A DNA stretch of 64,000 nt from Albidovulum marisflavi (GTDB taxonomy: Bacteria > Pseudomonadota > Alphaproteobacteria > Rhodobacterales > Rhodobacteraceae): NCBI RefSeq assembly GCF_025751435.1, contig NZ_JAOWKY010000001.1, positions 976,001-1,040,000 on the forward strand, written 5' to 3'. Positions 27,293-37,054 of this stretch are shown here, piece by piece. Every line of letters begins with the position of its first letter. Position 1 is the stretch's first letter. The notes under the pieces are model-generated. The model did not search any database. It was not told where the DNA came from and saw only the letters and a list, made by a program, of their open reading frames with translations. Made by a program: the position numbers and the translations under genes.

Positions 27293-27985
27293 TCATTCGC
27301 GTTCGGGGAACATCTGCTGCGCCACGCCCGCGACCAAGAGGTAGATCGAGGTGATGGCCAGCCCCCAGTGCGCGATGTTGCCGGATGTGAAATCCAACCA
27401 GGCCGACCAGCCGGCGAAACCGGTCCAGGCCAGCGCGATCGGCAAGGACAGGCCGCGCCAGCGCTGCGTGCGAACGGGGTGAATGAACTTGAGGTTCGTG
27501 AACATCGTCCCGGCCAGCGCCACGACGATGCCCAGGATCAGGTAGAAGTTGGGTTCAAGCGCGAAAAGCACCAGAACCACCATGTTCCAGCAAGCCGGAA
27601 ACCCCGCGAAGGAGTTGTCCTTGGTTTTCATCCGCGTGTCGACGAAGTAGATCGCGCTGGCATAGGTGATAACGATGATCGCAAGCCAGCCCGTCCATCC
27701 CGGAAGCAGCCCCGACTGGAACAGGGCGAAGGCCGGAATGAAGACATAGGTCAGGTAGTCGATGATCAGGTCAAGCAGGACGCCGTCGTAGGTCGGCCAT
27801 TCGGTCTTGACATGGTAGCGCCGTGCAAGGGGGCCGTCGATCCCGTCCACGACCAGCGCGACCACGAGCCAAAGGAACATCATGCTCCATTGGCCCTGAG
27901 CCGCGGCCAGCATCGCCAGCATCGACAGCACAGCGCCGGTCGCCGTAAAAAGGTGAACAAGAAGGGCTTTTATCGCAGAAGTCAT
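27293..27985 (-). CDS. pcs: Phosphatidylcholine synthase
   Basis: Condenses choline with CDP-diacylglycerol to make phosphatidylcholine in the inner membrane. 230 residues and about seven membrane helices. The CDP-alcohol phosphotransferase motif is of Pcs spacing, D-G-x2-A-R-x12-G-x3-D-x3-D, with Asp50, Arg55, Gly68, Asp72 and Asp76. The ATG at 27985 follows GAGGG; a TTG at 28003 is less likely. Convergent with ogt. PC-containing membranes and free-choline use are typical of many alphaproteobacteria. Confidence 0.94.
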   Translation of the reverse strand: MTSAIKALLVHLFTATGAVLSMLAMLAAAQGQWSMMFLWLVVALVVDGIDGPLARRYHVKTEWPTYDGVLLDLIIDYLTYVFIPAFALFQSGLLPGWTGWLAIIVITYASAIYFVDTRMKTKDNSFAGFPACWNMVVLVLFALEPNFYLILGIVVALAGTMFTNLKFIHPVRTQRWRGLSLPIALAWTGFAGWSAWLDFTSGNIAHWGLAITSIYLLVAGVAQQMFPERE

Positions 27986-28024
27986 CGCACCCTCTTGGCG
28001 CAAATCAGGTCGTGGCGCAACCGC

Positions 28025-28954
28025 TCAGGCACGGGGATGGGCCTTTTCGTAGACCTCCATCAGCCGCGCGGCGTCCACCGCGGTATAGGCCTGCGTGGTC
28101 GAGAGAGAGGCATGGCCCAACAGCTCTTGAATGGCGCGCAGATCTCCTCCGGCGGCCAGCAGATGGGTGGCGAAGCTGTGGCGCAGAGCATGGGGCGTCG
28201 CACTGGCGGGCAGGCCAAGCGCTTCGCGCGCCTGTTCCATCGCGCGGGCGATGAGCCGGGGGTTCAGCGGTCCGCCGCGCACGCCCCGGAACAGCGGTGA
28301 CGCGGGCTCGTCCGCTACCGGGAAGGGGCAGAGCCGGACATAGTCCCGAACCGCCGACTGCGCCGCCGGCAAGACCGGCACGATCCGTTCCTTGCCGCCC
28401 TTGCCGCGAATACGAAGGGCCGATGGCAACTCGGTTTCGGCCCCCGTCAGCGACAGGGCTTCCGAAATGCGCAGCCCACAGCCGTAAAGCAGCGTCACGA
28501 CAGCCGCGTCGCGGGCCGCGATCCAGTCTTCACGCGCAATGTCTGCGACCGTCCCGATGACAGAACGCGCGGCGTCTTCGCTCAGCGGGCGGGGAAGCTT
28601 GCGTTGGTATCTGGGGCTGCGCGCGGCAAGGACTGCCGTGGGGTCGAACCCCTCGCGCTCGGCGAGCCAGCGGAAGAAGCCCTTGACCGCGGACAATGTG
28701 CGCGCTGCCGACCGCGCCGATGCGCCGCCTGCCCGGACATGTGCCAGGAAGGCCCGCATGTCCGACTGCGACACCGCTTTCAGCCGCGTCATTCCGACGG
28801 CGTCGCCGTTGTGCGCAGACAGGAACGCAAGGAACCCGGACAGGTCGGATTGGTAGGCGCGCAGGGTGTTTGCTGAAGCGCCGTCCAGAGCCTTCAGGTG
28901 CGAAAGCCACCCCGCCAGCGCATCACGCAAGGCGGGTGAAGGCAGCACGCTCAT
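28025..28954 (-). CDS. xerC: Tyrosine recombinase XerC
   Basis: Resolves chromosome dimers at dif with XerD during division. 309 residues with an N-terminal SAM-like DNA-binding domain (1-105). The catalytic residues are complete: Arg162 (GLRISEAL), Lys185, His255 and Arg258 (PHALRHSF), His281 and nucleophile Tyr290. The start overlaps the stop of the DUF484 gene by one base, the normal DUF484-xerC arrangement. Not an integrase of a mobile element: no att site or cargo is seen. Confidence 0.94.
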   Translation of the reverse strand: MSVLPSPALRDALAGWLSHLKALDGASANTLRAYQSDLSGFLAFLSAHNGDAVGMTRLKAVSQSDMRAFLAHVRAGGASARSAARTLSAVKGFFRWLAEREGFDPTAVLAARSPRYQRKLPRPLSEDAARSVIGTVADIAREDWIAARDAAVVTLLYGCGLRISEALSLTGAETELPSALRIRGKGGKERIVPVLPAAQSAVRDYVRLCPFPVADEPASPLFRGVRGGPLNPRLIARAMEQAREALGLPASATPHALRHSFATHLLAAGGDLRAIQELLGHASLSTTQAYTAVDAARLMEVYEKAHPRA

Positions 28955-29661
28955 CAGCCGAGCCAGCGGCGCATCGCTCTTTCGAAAACGCCGGCGAAGA
29001 AAGTCAGGAGGTCGGTGCCGTGGCTCGGGCGGAACTGCTCGGCGTCTTCCGAGCCAAGCGCGAGCATCCCGGTCATCCGGCCCGCGCCAAGGTCAAGCCG
29101 CATCAGCGCCTCTGACCCGATCCATTCGGCCCGGTCGCCGTGCAAGGCAAACAGTTCCGGCTGCACCGGCCGCAGCACGACGGAACGGGCGGGTGCCGGG
29201 CGGCCGCCGCGCATGTAGTCCTCGACGAAGCCAGGGTCGGCGATCAAGACGATGTCGCGGAACTGCGCCAGCGCGGCGCCTTCGTCCGCATGGCTGCTTT
29301 CCAGCACCAGACGGATCGAGTCCACGCGCAGGACCTGGGCCACGTCGTTCGCGATGCAGGACAGGAACTCCTCGAAGGTCAGGGGTTCCAGCAGTTTCAG
29401 GATCGCACGGTGGATCTGGTTGGTTCCGGCCAGATTTTCATAGGCCGCCGCGATCACGCTGCGGTGGGTGTCCTCCAGCCGGTCCAGCCGCGCCTCAAGC
29501 CGTTCCATGGCGATGCCGCGAAGGTCCACGACATTCGCGCCCATCGCCCGCTCATTTGCGGAGATGAGCGCGCGCATCAGGTCCCGATCCTCGAGAATCG
29601 CTTCAGGCTTCGCCATGATCCTGGCGCGCAATTCCGCTGCGATGGCCGCGGTTTCCGTCAT
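28954..29661 (-). CDS. DUF484 family protein
   Basis: 235 residues: a helical N-terminal third (ending about 75) and a GAF-like C-terminal domain (about 80-230; NQIHRAILKLLEPLTFEEFL onwards). DUF484 genes sit next to xerC in many proteobacteria, suggesting a role near chromosome resolution or its control, but no activity is established. Co-transcribed with xerC. Confidence 0.9.
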   Translation of the reverse strand: MTETAAIAAELRARIMAKPEAILEDRDLMRALISANERAMGANVVDLRGIAMERLEARLDRLEDTHRSVIAAAYENLAGTNQIHRAILKLLEPLTFEEFLSCIANDVAQVLRVDSIRLVLESSHADEGAALAQFRDIVLIADPGFVEDYMRGGRPAPARSVVLRPVQPELFALHGDRAEWIGSEALMRLDLGAGRMTGMLALGSEDAEQFRPSHGTDLLTFFAGVFERAMRRWLG

Positions 29662-29716
29662 GTCCGTCCCTTTATCTGCCCGATCAGACTGGTTTTTCCG
29701 GGACTATACACGGGTC

Positions 29717-30370
29717 TTACAGGATTTTCTGCCCCGTTTTTGCCCAGTCCTTCAGAAACTGCTCCAGTCCCTTGTCGGTCAGGACGTGGTTCGCCATCGA
29801 CTTGATGACCGAGGGCGGCGCCGTCACGACGTCGGCGCCGATCTTTGCGCAGTCGATGACATGATTGACCGACCGGATCGACGCCGCGAGGATTTCGGTG
29901 GAAAAGCTGTAGTTGTCGTAGATGATCCGGATGTCCTCGATCAGGTCGGTCCCGTCGTAGTGGATATCGTCGATCCGGCCGATGAAGGGCGAGATGAAGG
30001 ATGCCCCGGCCTTGGCCGCAAGGATCGCCTGCGCCGCCGAGAAGCAAAGCGTGACGTTGACCTTGTGGCCCTCGGATGCGAAAGCCTTGCAGGCGGTGAG
30101 CCCGTCCCAGTTCAGCGGCACCTTGATCGCGATGTTCGGCGCGATCTTGGCAAGCTTCATCCCCTCGGCGATCATCTCCTTGGCCTCGGTGGCCACGACT
30201 TCGGCGGAAACAGGGCCCGAGACCATGTCGCAGATTTCTTTCGTCACCTCGATGATGTCGCGACCCGACTTCAGGATCAGCGAGGGGTTCGTGGTGACGC
30301 CGTCGACCATGCCAAGGTCGTTCAGTTCCTTGATGGCGGCGGTGTCGGCGGTATCGACAAAGAATTTCAT
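29717..30370 (-). CDS. fsa: Fructose-6-phosphate aldolase / transaldolase-like enzyme
   Basis: 217 residues, the short (about 220) transaldolase subfamily containing both Fsa and small Tal enzymes. Schiff-base Lys83 ([11 protein letters not shown]) and opening [16 protein letters not shown] are characteristic. It acts in fructose-6-phosphate/dihydroxyacetone or pentose-phosphate interconversion; sequence alone does not separate the two activities. Divergent from priA across 84 nt, which must hold both promoters. Confidence 0.9.
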   Translation of the reverse strand: MKFFVDTADTAAIKELNDLGMVDGVTTNPSLILKSGRDIIEVTKEICDMVSGPVSAEVVATEAKEMIAEGMKLAKIAPNIAIKVPLNWDGLTACKAFASEGHKVNVTLCFSAAQAILAAKAGASFISPFIGRIDDIHYDGTDLIEDIRIIYDNYSFSTEILAASIRSVNHVIDCAKIGADVVTAPPSVIKSMANHVLTDKGLEQFLKDWAKTGQKIL

Positions 30371-30454
30371 GGCGGCGGTTCCCCGGCTGGCAGCTGTTTT
30401 CCGGCGCCCTTCTAGCGCAAGCGGGCCTGCGCCGGAACCCTTCTTCGGGGGGCT

Positions 30455-32653
30455 GTGGTGACGGGGCCGGACTTTTTCGAGCAAGGTGATCTGGTGGCGG
30501 TCCTCACGACCGAGCCGCTGGGCCGCACGCTTGACTACCGCGCGCCGCCGGGCGGATGTCATGCCGGCGCCTTCGTCGAGGCCCCCTTGGGCCCGCGCCG
30601 GGTCATGGGCGTGGTCTGGGGGCCGGGCGAAGGCGGCTTCGACCCCGCGAAGATCCGGTCGGTGACGCGCGTGCTGGACGCGGCGCCGATGGGTGCGGCC
30701 ATGCGCGCCTTCCTTGCGCGCGCGGCGGACTACACGCTGACGTCCATGCCCGCGATGCTGCGGCTTGCCACGCGTGCACCGGGGCTTGCGGATCCGCCGG
30801 GGCCGCGCAGGGTCTATCGCAAGGGCTGGTCGTCGCCCGACCGCATGACCGACGCCCGCGCCCGGGTGATGGAGGTTCTCGACGACTACGGCGGCGCGGC
30901 CTTTACCTTGGGAGAACTGGCTGGATTGGCTGGGGTGTCGACCGGCGTCGTCAAGGGGCTGGTCAAGCAGGGCGCTGTGGCCGAGGAGGACGCGCCCCGC
31001 GATGTGCCCTATCCGCGGCTCGATCCCGAACTGCCGGGAAAGACGCTGGTCGGGGATCAGGCCGGTGCCGCGGACAGATTGCGCGGCGCGATCCGGTCTG
31101 GGCGCTACGGCACGACCTTGCTGAAGGGCGTGACCGGGTCGGGCAAGACCGAAGTGTATCTCGAGGCAGTGGCCGAATGCTTGCGGCAGGGCCGGCAGGC
31201 GCTGGTCCTGCTGCCCGAGATCGCTCTCACGGCCGAGTTCCTGTCGCGGGTCGAGGACCGCTTTGGCGCGCGTCCCGGCGAATGGCATTCCGGCGTGACG
31301 CAGACCGAGCGGCGGCGGCTCTGGCGGATGGCCGGCGAAGGGGGCGTGGGGTTGGTTGTCGGCGCGCGCTCTGCCCTGTTCCTGCCGTTCCGCGACCTGG
31401 GGCTGATCGTCGTGGATGAAGAACACGACACCTCCTACAAGCAGGAGGACGGAGCGCTTTACAATGCCCGCGACATGGCGGTGCTGCGCGCTTCGCTGTG
31501 CGACGCGCAGGTGGTGCTTGCCTCTGCCACACCCTGCCTTGAAACCTGGGCGAACGCCGAGGCGGGGAAATACGCGCGGATCGACCTGACATCGCGTTTC
31601 GGGACGGCGGAACTGCCCGAGATGCGGGCGATCGACATGCGGGCCGAAACGCTTGAGGCGAACCGCTGGATCGGTCCGACGCTGGCAGCCGCCGTCCGCG
31701 GCCGGATCCAAGCGGGCGAGCAGGCGCTGTTGTTCCTGAACCGCCGGGGGTATGCGCCGGTCACGATCTGCCGCGCCTGCGGCCACCAGATCGGTTGCGA
31801 GCACTGCGACGCGCGCATGGTCGAGCATCGGTTCCTGAAGCGGCTTGTCTGCCACCAGTGCGGCGAGACGAAGCCGATGCCAGAGAGCTGCCCGTCGTGT
31901 GGCGTTGCCGGGCGGCTGGCACCTGTCGGCCCAGGTGTCGAGCGGTTGGCCGAGGAGGTGGCAGAGCGGTTTCCCGAGGCCCGTGTTGCGGTCCTCTCGT
32001 CGGACCTTTTCACCTCGGCCCGCGCGCTGAAGGACAAGATCGGGGAAATCGCGGCGGGCGGGGCCGACATCATCATCGGCACGCAATTGGTCGCCAAGGG
32101 ACACAACTTTCCGCTGTTGACGCTGGTGGGCGTGATCGACGCGGACCTGGGGCTTCAGGGCTCTGACCTGCGCGCGGCCGAACGCACCTTTCAGCTGATG
32201 CGGCAGGTGTCGGGCCGTGCGGGCCGGAGCGAGCGGCCCGGTGTCGCGCTCTTGCAGACCTATCAGCCCGAACATGCCGTCATCCGCGCGATCCTGTCTG
32301 GAGAAGAAGAGGCGTTCTGGCGCGCCGAGGCCGCGGAGAGGCAGGCGGCGGGGATGCCGCCGTTCGGCAGGTTGGCGGGCATCGTCCTGTCCTCGCCCGA
32401 CGTGCAAAGCGTGTTCGACTTCGCCAACGAACTTGCCCGCCGCGACGCGCCACTGCGCAAGATCGGCGCGCAGGTCTTCGGTCCCGCACCTGCACCCATA
32501 GCCAGGGTCCGGGGGCGGCACCGTGTCAGGCTGCTGGTCAAGGCGGCAAAGGGCGCACCCTTGCAGGCGGCGCTTGCGGACTGGGTCGCACAATTGAGGC
32601 CGCCCAACAACCTGCGGCTTCAGGTCGACATCGACCCGCAAAGTTTCTGGTAG
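30455..32653 (+). CDS. priA: Primosomal protein N' (replication restart helicase)
   Basis: Reloads the replicative helicase at stalled forks. 732 residues: a PriA DNA-binding domain (1-110), a Walker A with Lys231 (GVTGSGKTE), DEEH at 321-324, and zinc-binding CxxC pairs ([13 protein letters not shown] and [17 protein letters not shown]) between the helicase lobes. Start is GTG at 30455 (GTG GTG), with the G-rich run just before it serving as Shine-Dalgarno. Confidence 0.95.
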   Translation: MVTGPDFFEQGDLVAVLTTEPLGRTLDYRAPPGGCHAGAFVEAPLGPRRVMGVVWGPGEGGFDPAKIRSVTRVLDAAPMGAAMRAFLARAADYTLTSMPAMLRLATRAPGLADPPGPRRVYRKGWSSPDRMTDARARVMEVLDDYGGAAFTLGELAGLAGVSTGVVKGLVKQGAVAEEDAPRDVPYPRLDPELPGKTLVGDQAGAADRLRGAIRSGRYGTTLLKGVTGSGKTEVYLEAVAECLRQGRQALVLLPEIALTAEFLSRVEDRFGARPGEWHSGVTQTERRRLWRMAGEGGVGLVVGARSALFLPFRDLGLIVVDEEHDTSYKQEDGALYNARDMAVLRASLCDAQVVLASATPCLETWANAEAGKYARIDLTSRFGTAELPEMRAIDMRAETLEANRWIGPTLAAAVRGRIQAGEQALLFLNRRGYAPVTICRACGHQIGCEHCDARMVEHRFLKRLVCHQCGETKPMPESCPSCGVAGRLAPVGPGVERLAEEVAERFPEARVAVLSSDLFTSARALKDKIGEIAAGGADIIIGTQLVAKGHNFPLLTLVGVIDADLGLQGSDLRAAERTFQLMRQVSGRAGRSERPGVALLQTYQPEHAVIRAILSGEEEAFWRAEAAERQAAGMPPFGRLAGIVLSSPDVQSVFDFANELARRDAPLRKIGAQVFGPAPAPIARVRGRHRVRLLVKAAKGAPLQAALADWVAQLRPPNNLRLQVDIDPQSFW

Positions 32654-32708
32654 GGCGCCTTTCGGTTTCCCCCTCGCAAATCGGCGCGGGCCGGGATATT
32701 GCGAACGC

Positions 32709-33944
32709 ATGGCGCATCCGGTCCTTCCTCTTCGCGAAACCGCAGGGCTGCCGGTGTGGCGCCGGCCGCAGGCACTGTTGTTCGTGATGGCAGCGGCGAT
32801 GCCGGTGGCGTTTTCCACCTGGTCCGCGCTTCTCAACAACTTCGTCATCTCGGTCGCGGGGTTCGACGGGGCCGACATCGGTCTTCTGCACACCGTGCGC
32901 GAGATCCCGGGGTTTCTGGCCATCGGCGTTATCGCCGTCCTGATCTTCGTGCGCGAACAGGTCCTGGCGCTGTCGTCGCTGGTCCTGCTGGGGGTGGCGA
33001 CGGCGATCACGGCGTGGTTCCCCTCGCTCGGCGGGATCCTGGTCATCACGCTCTTGTCGTCGGTCGGGTTTCACTACTACGAAACCGTGAACCAGTCGCT
33101 GCAGCTTCAGTGGCTTGACCGCAAGCATGCGCCGCAGACGCTGGGCTGGATCGCGGCGGCCGGATCGGCGGCGACGCTGGTCGCCTATGTGCTGATCGTG
33201 CTGACCTGGCGCCGCTTCGATCTGTCGTACAATTTCGTCTATCTGGTTTCGGGCGGGTTCACGGCGGCGGTCGGTCTTTTGTGCCTGGTGCTGTATCCCC
33301 GTTTCGAGGCGCCGCACCCGCAGATCAAGCGCCTGGTCCTGCGCCGCCGCTACTGGCTGTACTATCTGCTGCAGTTCTTCGCGGGCGCCCGGCGGCAGAT
33401 CTTTGTCGTCTTCGCCGGCTTCATGATGGTCGAACGCTTTGGCTTTCGGGTTGACGAGGTGACGGGCCTGTTCCTCATCAACCTTGTTGCGAACATGATC
33501 TTTGCCCCGATCATGGGCAGGGTCGTCGCGAAATGGGGCGAGCGGCGCGCACTGATGTTCGAATACACCGGCCTTGTCTGCGTCTTCCTGGCCTATGGAG
33601 GCATCTACATGTTTGGGTGGGGCGTGCTGCTGGCGGCGGCGCTTTACGTTATAGACCACCTGTTCTTCGCGCTGGCGATCGCGCTGAAGACCTATTTCCA
33701 GAAGATCGCGGCGCCCGAGGATATCGCACCCACCGCGGCTGTGGCGTTCACCATCAACCACATTTCCGCCGTCGTGCTACCGGTGGTCCTGGGGCTGGTC
33801 TGGATCGTCGCGCCTGCCGCGGTCTTCCTGATCGCAGCGGGCATATCCAGCGCGTCGCTTGCGCTTTCGTTCCTGATACCGCGCCATCCCGAACCCGGTC
33901 ACGAAACGCTTTTGACCCGGCCGCGTCTGGCCCCTGCGGAATAG
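32709..33944 (+). CDS. Major facilitator superfamily transporter, substrate unknown
   Basis: 411 residues with about 12 membrane helices in two halves separated by a cytoplasmic loop around residue 200. No substrate-defining motif was recognised. Its frame begins 55 nt after priA. No linked regulator or biosynthetic gene points to a substrate. Confidence 0.85.
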   Translation: MAHPVLPLRETAGLPVWRRPQALLFVMAAAMPVAFSTWSALLNNFVISVAGFDGADIGLLHTVREIPGFLAIGVIAVLIFVREQVLALSSLVLLGVATAITAWFPSLGGILVITLLSSVGFHYYETVNQSLQLQWLDRKHAPQTLGWIAAAGSAATLVAYVLIVLTWRRFDLSYNFVYLVSGGFTAAVGLLCLVLYPRFEAPHPQIKRLVLRRRYWLYYLLQFFAGARRQIFVVFAGFMMVERFGFRVDEVTGLFLINLVANMIFAPIMGRVVAKWGERRALMFEYTGLVCVFLAYGGIYMFGWGVLLAAALYVIDHLFFALAIALKTYFQKIAAPEDIAPTAAVAFTINHISAVVLPVVLGLVWIVAPAAVFLIAAGISSASLALSFLIPRHPEPGHETLLTRPRLAPAE

Positions 33945-33949
33945 TCCAA

Positions 33950-33978
33950 GCGCGATCTTCGCGCCGAAGTGATCGCGC
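33950..33978 (+). other. Stem-loop after the MFS gene
   Basis: GCGCGATC-TTCG pairs with CGAA-(GT)-GATCGCGC, 12 base pairs with a 2-nt bulge and a 3-nt loop, 6 nt after the MFS stop. No T-run follows, so it may be a weak terminator or an mRNA 3'-end stabiliser. Confidence 0.4.
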
Positions 33979-34043
33979 GCAGATGGTACAGGTCCGCGCC
34001 ACTGCCTATATTCGCCCGTAAGCTGCAATCAGGAGGTATGCCA

Positions 34044-34706
34044 ATGCTCAGCGCCTTGTTCGGACGCCTTGCCCGTATGCCGGAAGCGCAAGAGGCCCTG
34101 CCGGGACGGGATGAGCCGATCCCGACGGCGGAGTTCCATTTCCTGTCCGGGCTGCCACTGAAATCGCCTGTGCCGAACGGCATGGAAGAGGCGATGTTCG
34201 GCATGGGCTGTTTCTGGGGCGTTGAGCGGAAGTTCTGGCAGGTCGACGGCGTGTGGCTGACCATGGTCGGCTACGCGGCCGGGATCACGCCGAACCCGAC
34301 ATACCAGGAAACCTGCACGGGCAGGACCGGCCATAATGAGGTCGTGCGGGTGATCTACGACCCGGATGTCGTCAGCTACGAAGACCTCCTGAAGGTATTC
34401 TGGGAAGGGCATGACCCGACGCAGGGCAACCGTCAGGGCAACGACATCGGCACGCAGTACCGCTCGGGCATCTACACATACACGGCTGCGCAGGCCGAGG
34501 CGGCGGAGACCAGCCGCGCGTTTTATGCCGAGCGTCTGAAGGCCGCCGGATACGGACCCATCACCACGGAAATCGCGCCCGCGGGCACGTTCTATTTCGC
34601 CGAAGACTATCACCAGCAATACCTGGCGAAGAACCCGGGCGGCTACTGCGGCGTCGGCGGCACCGGCGTGTCCTGCCCGATCGGCCTGCCCGACGCGCGG
34701 GCATAA
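34044..34706 (+). CDS. msrA: Peptide methionine sulfoxide reductase MsrA
   Basis: Repairs methionine-S-sulfoxide in proteins. 220 residues; catalytic Cys56 in [13 protein letters not shown], and two C-terminal Cys ([16 protein letters not shown]) for disulfide recycling. The N-terminal extension of about 45 residues before the core is common in alphaproteobacterial MsrA. ATG 34044 lies 7 nt after AGGAGG (34031-34036); the ATG at 34038 is too close to it. MsrB is not adjacent. Confidence 0.95.
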   Translation: MLSALFGRLARMPEAQEALPGRDEPIPTAEFHFLSGLPLKSPVPNGMEEAMFGMGCFWGVERKFWQVDGVWLTMVGYAAGITPNPTYQETCTGRTGHNEVVRVIYDPDVVSYEDLLKVFWEGHDPTQGNRQGNDIGTQYRSGIYTYTAAQAEAAETSRAFYAERLKAAGYGPITTEIAPAGTFYFAEDYHQQYLAKNPGGYCGVGGTGVSCPIGLPDARA

Positions 34707-34709
34707 GAT

Positions 34710-35384
34710 CTATCGGCTGGTGCTGGATCGCGTGCTGGCCGCGTCCGCCTCCATGCGGTCAAGCAGGATGTTCAGGCCATGTTCGAACATGGCGCGATGG
34801 TGATCCTTGCCGAAATAGGCGCCGATCGCGGTGATCGCGGGGAAGTCGGCCCGCGCCCTTTCGCCCGGCACCGGCTCCACGGCGGAAGGTCCCTTGGCAT
34901 AGCCCATCGCTTCGTCGATCGCAGCGCCGGTGACATAGTAGCCGATCGCGCGGAAATGTAGCGCCAGCGCCCGTCCGCCAAGGCCCGAGGCCGCCATCAT
35001 CCCTACGATGTCCTCAAGGAAGGCCATGCCGGCTGCGTTGTTCAGCCGGAACGTCGCGAAGTAGAGAATGAAGCCGGGGTGTCGAAGCGCCGTCTGCCGG
35101 TAGCTTGCGCAAAAATCGAAAATACGTGCCCGCCAGGGGGCGCCTTCGGGCGGGATCGGGGTCTCGCTGATGCAGATCCCGACCAGCGCCTCGAACAGAT
35201 GCGCCTTCGACGGATAATAGTGGTACAGGCTCATGGCCTGGCAGTTCAGACGGGCGGCGAGATTGCGGAAGCTGAATCCGTCCAGCCCGGCCTCGTCCAC
35301 CAGGGCCATGGCCTCTTGCGCGATCCGCTCGGCGTTGAGCGGTTCGCGCCTTTTCCTTCCCCGGTGTTGGCTGGTCTCCGGCAT
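34710..35384 (-). CDS. TetR/AcrR-family transcriptional repressor
   Basis: 224 residues from the ATG at 35384. The TetR helix-turn-helix spans about 20-66 (FSFRNLAARLNCQAMSLYHYYPSKAHLFEAL), followed by a helical ligand-binding domain. An in-frame ATG at 35441 would put a GC palindrome in the coding sequence and has no ribosome site. It lies 72 nt after the AhpD-like gene on the same strand. It probably represses that gene and itself through the CTTAC-N3-GTAAG pair at 35924-35969. Ligand unknown. Confidence 0.88.
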   Translation of the reverse strand: MPETSQHRGRKRREPLNAERIAQEAMALVDEAGLDGFSFRNLAARLNCQAMSLYHYYPSKAHLFEALVGICISETPIPPEGAPWRARIFDFCASYRQTALRHPGFILYFATFRLNNAAGMAFLEDIVGMMAASGLGGRALALHFRAIGYYVTGAAIDEAMGYAKGPSAVEPVPGERARADFPAITAIGAYFGKDHHRAMFEHGLNILLDRMEADAASTRSSTSR

Positions 35385-35414
35385 CGGTCCCCTGTCTCGC
35401 TCTGACGCTGAAAT

Positions 35415-35436
35415 CCCGGCGCGCGCGCGCGCCGGG
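35415..35436. repeat. 22-bp perfect GC palindrome between AhpD-like and TetR genes
   Basis: CCCGGC-(GC)5-GCCGGG reads identically on both strands, with an uninterrupted alternating GC core of 14 bp or more. In RNA it would form a strong hairpin between the two cistrons and could lower tetR expression relative to its neighbour. Alternating GC tracts can also adopt Z-DNA. Confidence 0.6.
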
Positions 35437-35456
35437 GGCATGTGTCGGGCCAGCGC

Positions 35457-35891
35457 TCAGCTTCCGCCAAGCTCCTTGCGGAAGGTTTCGAAGTCAACCT
35501 GCATCCCGTGGAAGATCGTGCTCCAGTTGCGGGTCATGCCGGCCATGGCGACGGCCTCGGCAATTTCCTGGTCCGTCGCGCCGGCCGCATGGGCGGACTC
35601 GGTGTCGGCCCAGATGCAGTAGTCGCAAGGAATCTGCGCCGCGACGGCGAGCGAGATCAGGGCCTTTGTCTTCGGATCAAGGGCCGTATCTGGCGAGAGT
35701 TCCAGCTCCTTGTATTGCTTCCACAGGCCCGGAAGCGCCGCCTGGGAGACCGAGGCCATGAAGGTCGGCACGCCCCCGAACGTGGCCTGAACGTCGTCGA
35801 GGGTCGCCTTGACCTCGGCGTCGTCCGCGATCGCGGGCTGTACGGCAAGCAGCGTGGAGAAAACGAAAGCGGCGGTGGTGAAGCGGGTCAT
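35457..35891 (-). CDS. Exported AhpD/carboxymuconolactone decarboxylase-like protein
   Basis: 144 residues with a Sec signal peptide (hydrophobic 5-18, cleavage likely after Ala22 in PAIA). The mature part is an AhpD-like helical fold with the redox pair Cys89-x2-Cys92 (IPCDYCIWAD). The position of the AhpD catalytic His, four after the second Cys, is Asp96. Most relatives are cytoplasmic peroxide-defence or decarboxylase proteins; this one should be periplasmic. GGAAGG six nt before the ATG. Controlled by the adjacent TetR, by inference. Confidence 0.85.
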   Translation of the reverse strand: MTRFTTAAFVFSTLLAVQPAIADDAEVKATLDDVQATFGGVPTFMASVSQAALPGLWKQYKELELSPDTALDPKTKALISLAVAAQIPCDYCIWADTESAHAAGATDQEIAEAVAMAGMTRNWSTIFHGMQVDFETFRKELGGS

Positions 35892-35923
35892 CTTCGGCCT
35901 TCCTTTCTGGATTCGGTGATTGC

Positions 35924-35976
35924 CTTACGTCGTAAGGCTGTATGAAATTGTTAAAACTTACACTGTAAGAAAACAA
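35924..35976 (-). promoter_or_regulatory. Promoter with two TetR-type operators
   Basis: Two copies of CTTAC-N3-GTAAG, at 35924-35936 and 35957-35969, have centres 33 bp apart (about three turns). On the minus strand TTGTTT (-35, 35976-35971), a 17-bp spacer and TAACAA (-10, 35953-35948) form a candidate promoter. One palindrome fills the spacer and the other lies around the start of transcription. This is the classical arrangement for repression of the AhpD-like/tetR transcript. Confidence 0.65.
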
Positions 35977-36086
35977 TTCACGACTCCGTGATCTGATAGC
36001 GGGAGATGGTCTTGTCCGGGGTCCGGCTTGACCTCCCGCAGGGCGCGGCCTAAGGCCGGAAGATGCAACCGGCGCCGGAGGCCCCA

Positions 36087-36956
36087 ATGCCCGTCTATTC
36101 CGCCCTCACCACCCTGGATGCCCGCGAACCCGCTGAGGCCCTTGCCGAGGCGCTTGAGAACCTGGAGCCAGAGCCGTCGGGCGTCGGCGTTTTCGAGATC
36201 GAGGACGGATCGGGTCGTTACGAAGTCGGCGCCTATTTCGAAGAGATGCCCGACGAAATCGTGCTTGCCCTGATTGCCATGGCCCACGACGCGCGGCCCT
36301 TCGCGGTATCCGAGGTGCCCGACACCGATTGGGTCGCGCATGTGAGACGCGAACTTCAGCCGGTCGAAGCGGGGCGCTTCTTCGTCTATGGAAGCCACGA
36401 CGCCGACAAGGTGCCTACGGATTGCGTTCCCTTGCTGATCGAGGCGGCAATGGCCTTTGGCACCGGTCACCACGCCACCACCAAGGGATGCCTTCTGGCG
36501 CTTGACCGGTTGGAGAATCAGGGCTTCCGCGCCCGCAAGGTGGCGGACATCGGCTGCGGGACGGCCGTTCTGGCGATGGCGGCGGCGGCGATCTGGCCCG
36601 AACCCGTGATTGCTTCCGACATTGATCCGGTGGCCGTGGAAGTCGCTGCGGCCAATGTCGCCGCGAACGGAATGGCAGGCCGCGTGCACTGCGTCGAGGC
36701 TGCCGGCTTCGATCACCCCGACCTGCGCGCGGGCGCGCCCTATGACCTGATCTTCGCCAACATATTGAAGGGGCCGCTGATCGAGCTTGCGCCTGCGATT
36801 GCCGGGGCTCTGGCCAGCGGAGGGCGTGCGATCCTGTCCGGAATCCTCAACACTCAGGCCGATTCTGTGGCCGAAGCCTACAATTTGACAGGTTTGAATG
36901 TCACGGATCGCGACGAATTGGCTGAATGGACAACATTGGTCCTGAAGAGGGGCTAA
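36087..36956 (+). CDS. prmA: Ribosomal protein L11 methyltransferase
   Basis: SAM-dependent trimethylation of ribosomal protein L11. 289 residues from the ATG at 36087, five nt after GGAGG (36077-36081). N-terminal substrate domain, then FGTGHHATTKG (about 135), the SAM motif DIGCGTAVLAMAAAA and FANILKGPL near 220, all PrmA signatures. An ATG at 36063 would add eight residues. Divergent from the AhpD-like gene. Confidence 0.95.
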   Translation: MPVYSALTTLDAREPAEALAEALENLEPEPSGVGVFEIEDGSGRYEVGAYFEEMPDEIVLALIAMAHDARPFAVSEVPDTDWVAHVRRELQPVEAGRFFVYGSHDADKVPTDCVPLLIEAAMAFGTGHHATTKGCLLALDRLENQGFRARKVADIGCGTAVLAMAAAAIWPEPVIASDIDPVAVEVAAANVAANGMAGRVHCVEAAGFDHPDLRAGAPYDLIFANILKGPLIELAPAIAGALASGGRAILSGILNTQADSVAEAYNLTGLNVTDRDELAEWTTLVLKRG

Positions 36957-37054
36957 ATCAAAGCGGCTTCAAGGCATATGCCCTACTTTCGCCGCATTTT
37001 GAACGCAGCTTGAACGTCGGCGAAGGGCGCCAAGGCAAGTGCAGGAGATTGGCC

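Noticed and set aside
28025-28954. xerC as an integrase of a mobile element
   Set aside because: It lies in the standard DUF484-xerC pair and has no cargo or att sites.
29717-33049. Apparent 1110-codon minus-strand protein ending in the aldolase
   Set aside because: Only the last 217 codons (fsa) are genuine; the rest is antisense to priA with shadow-type composition.
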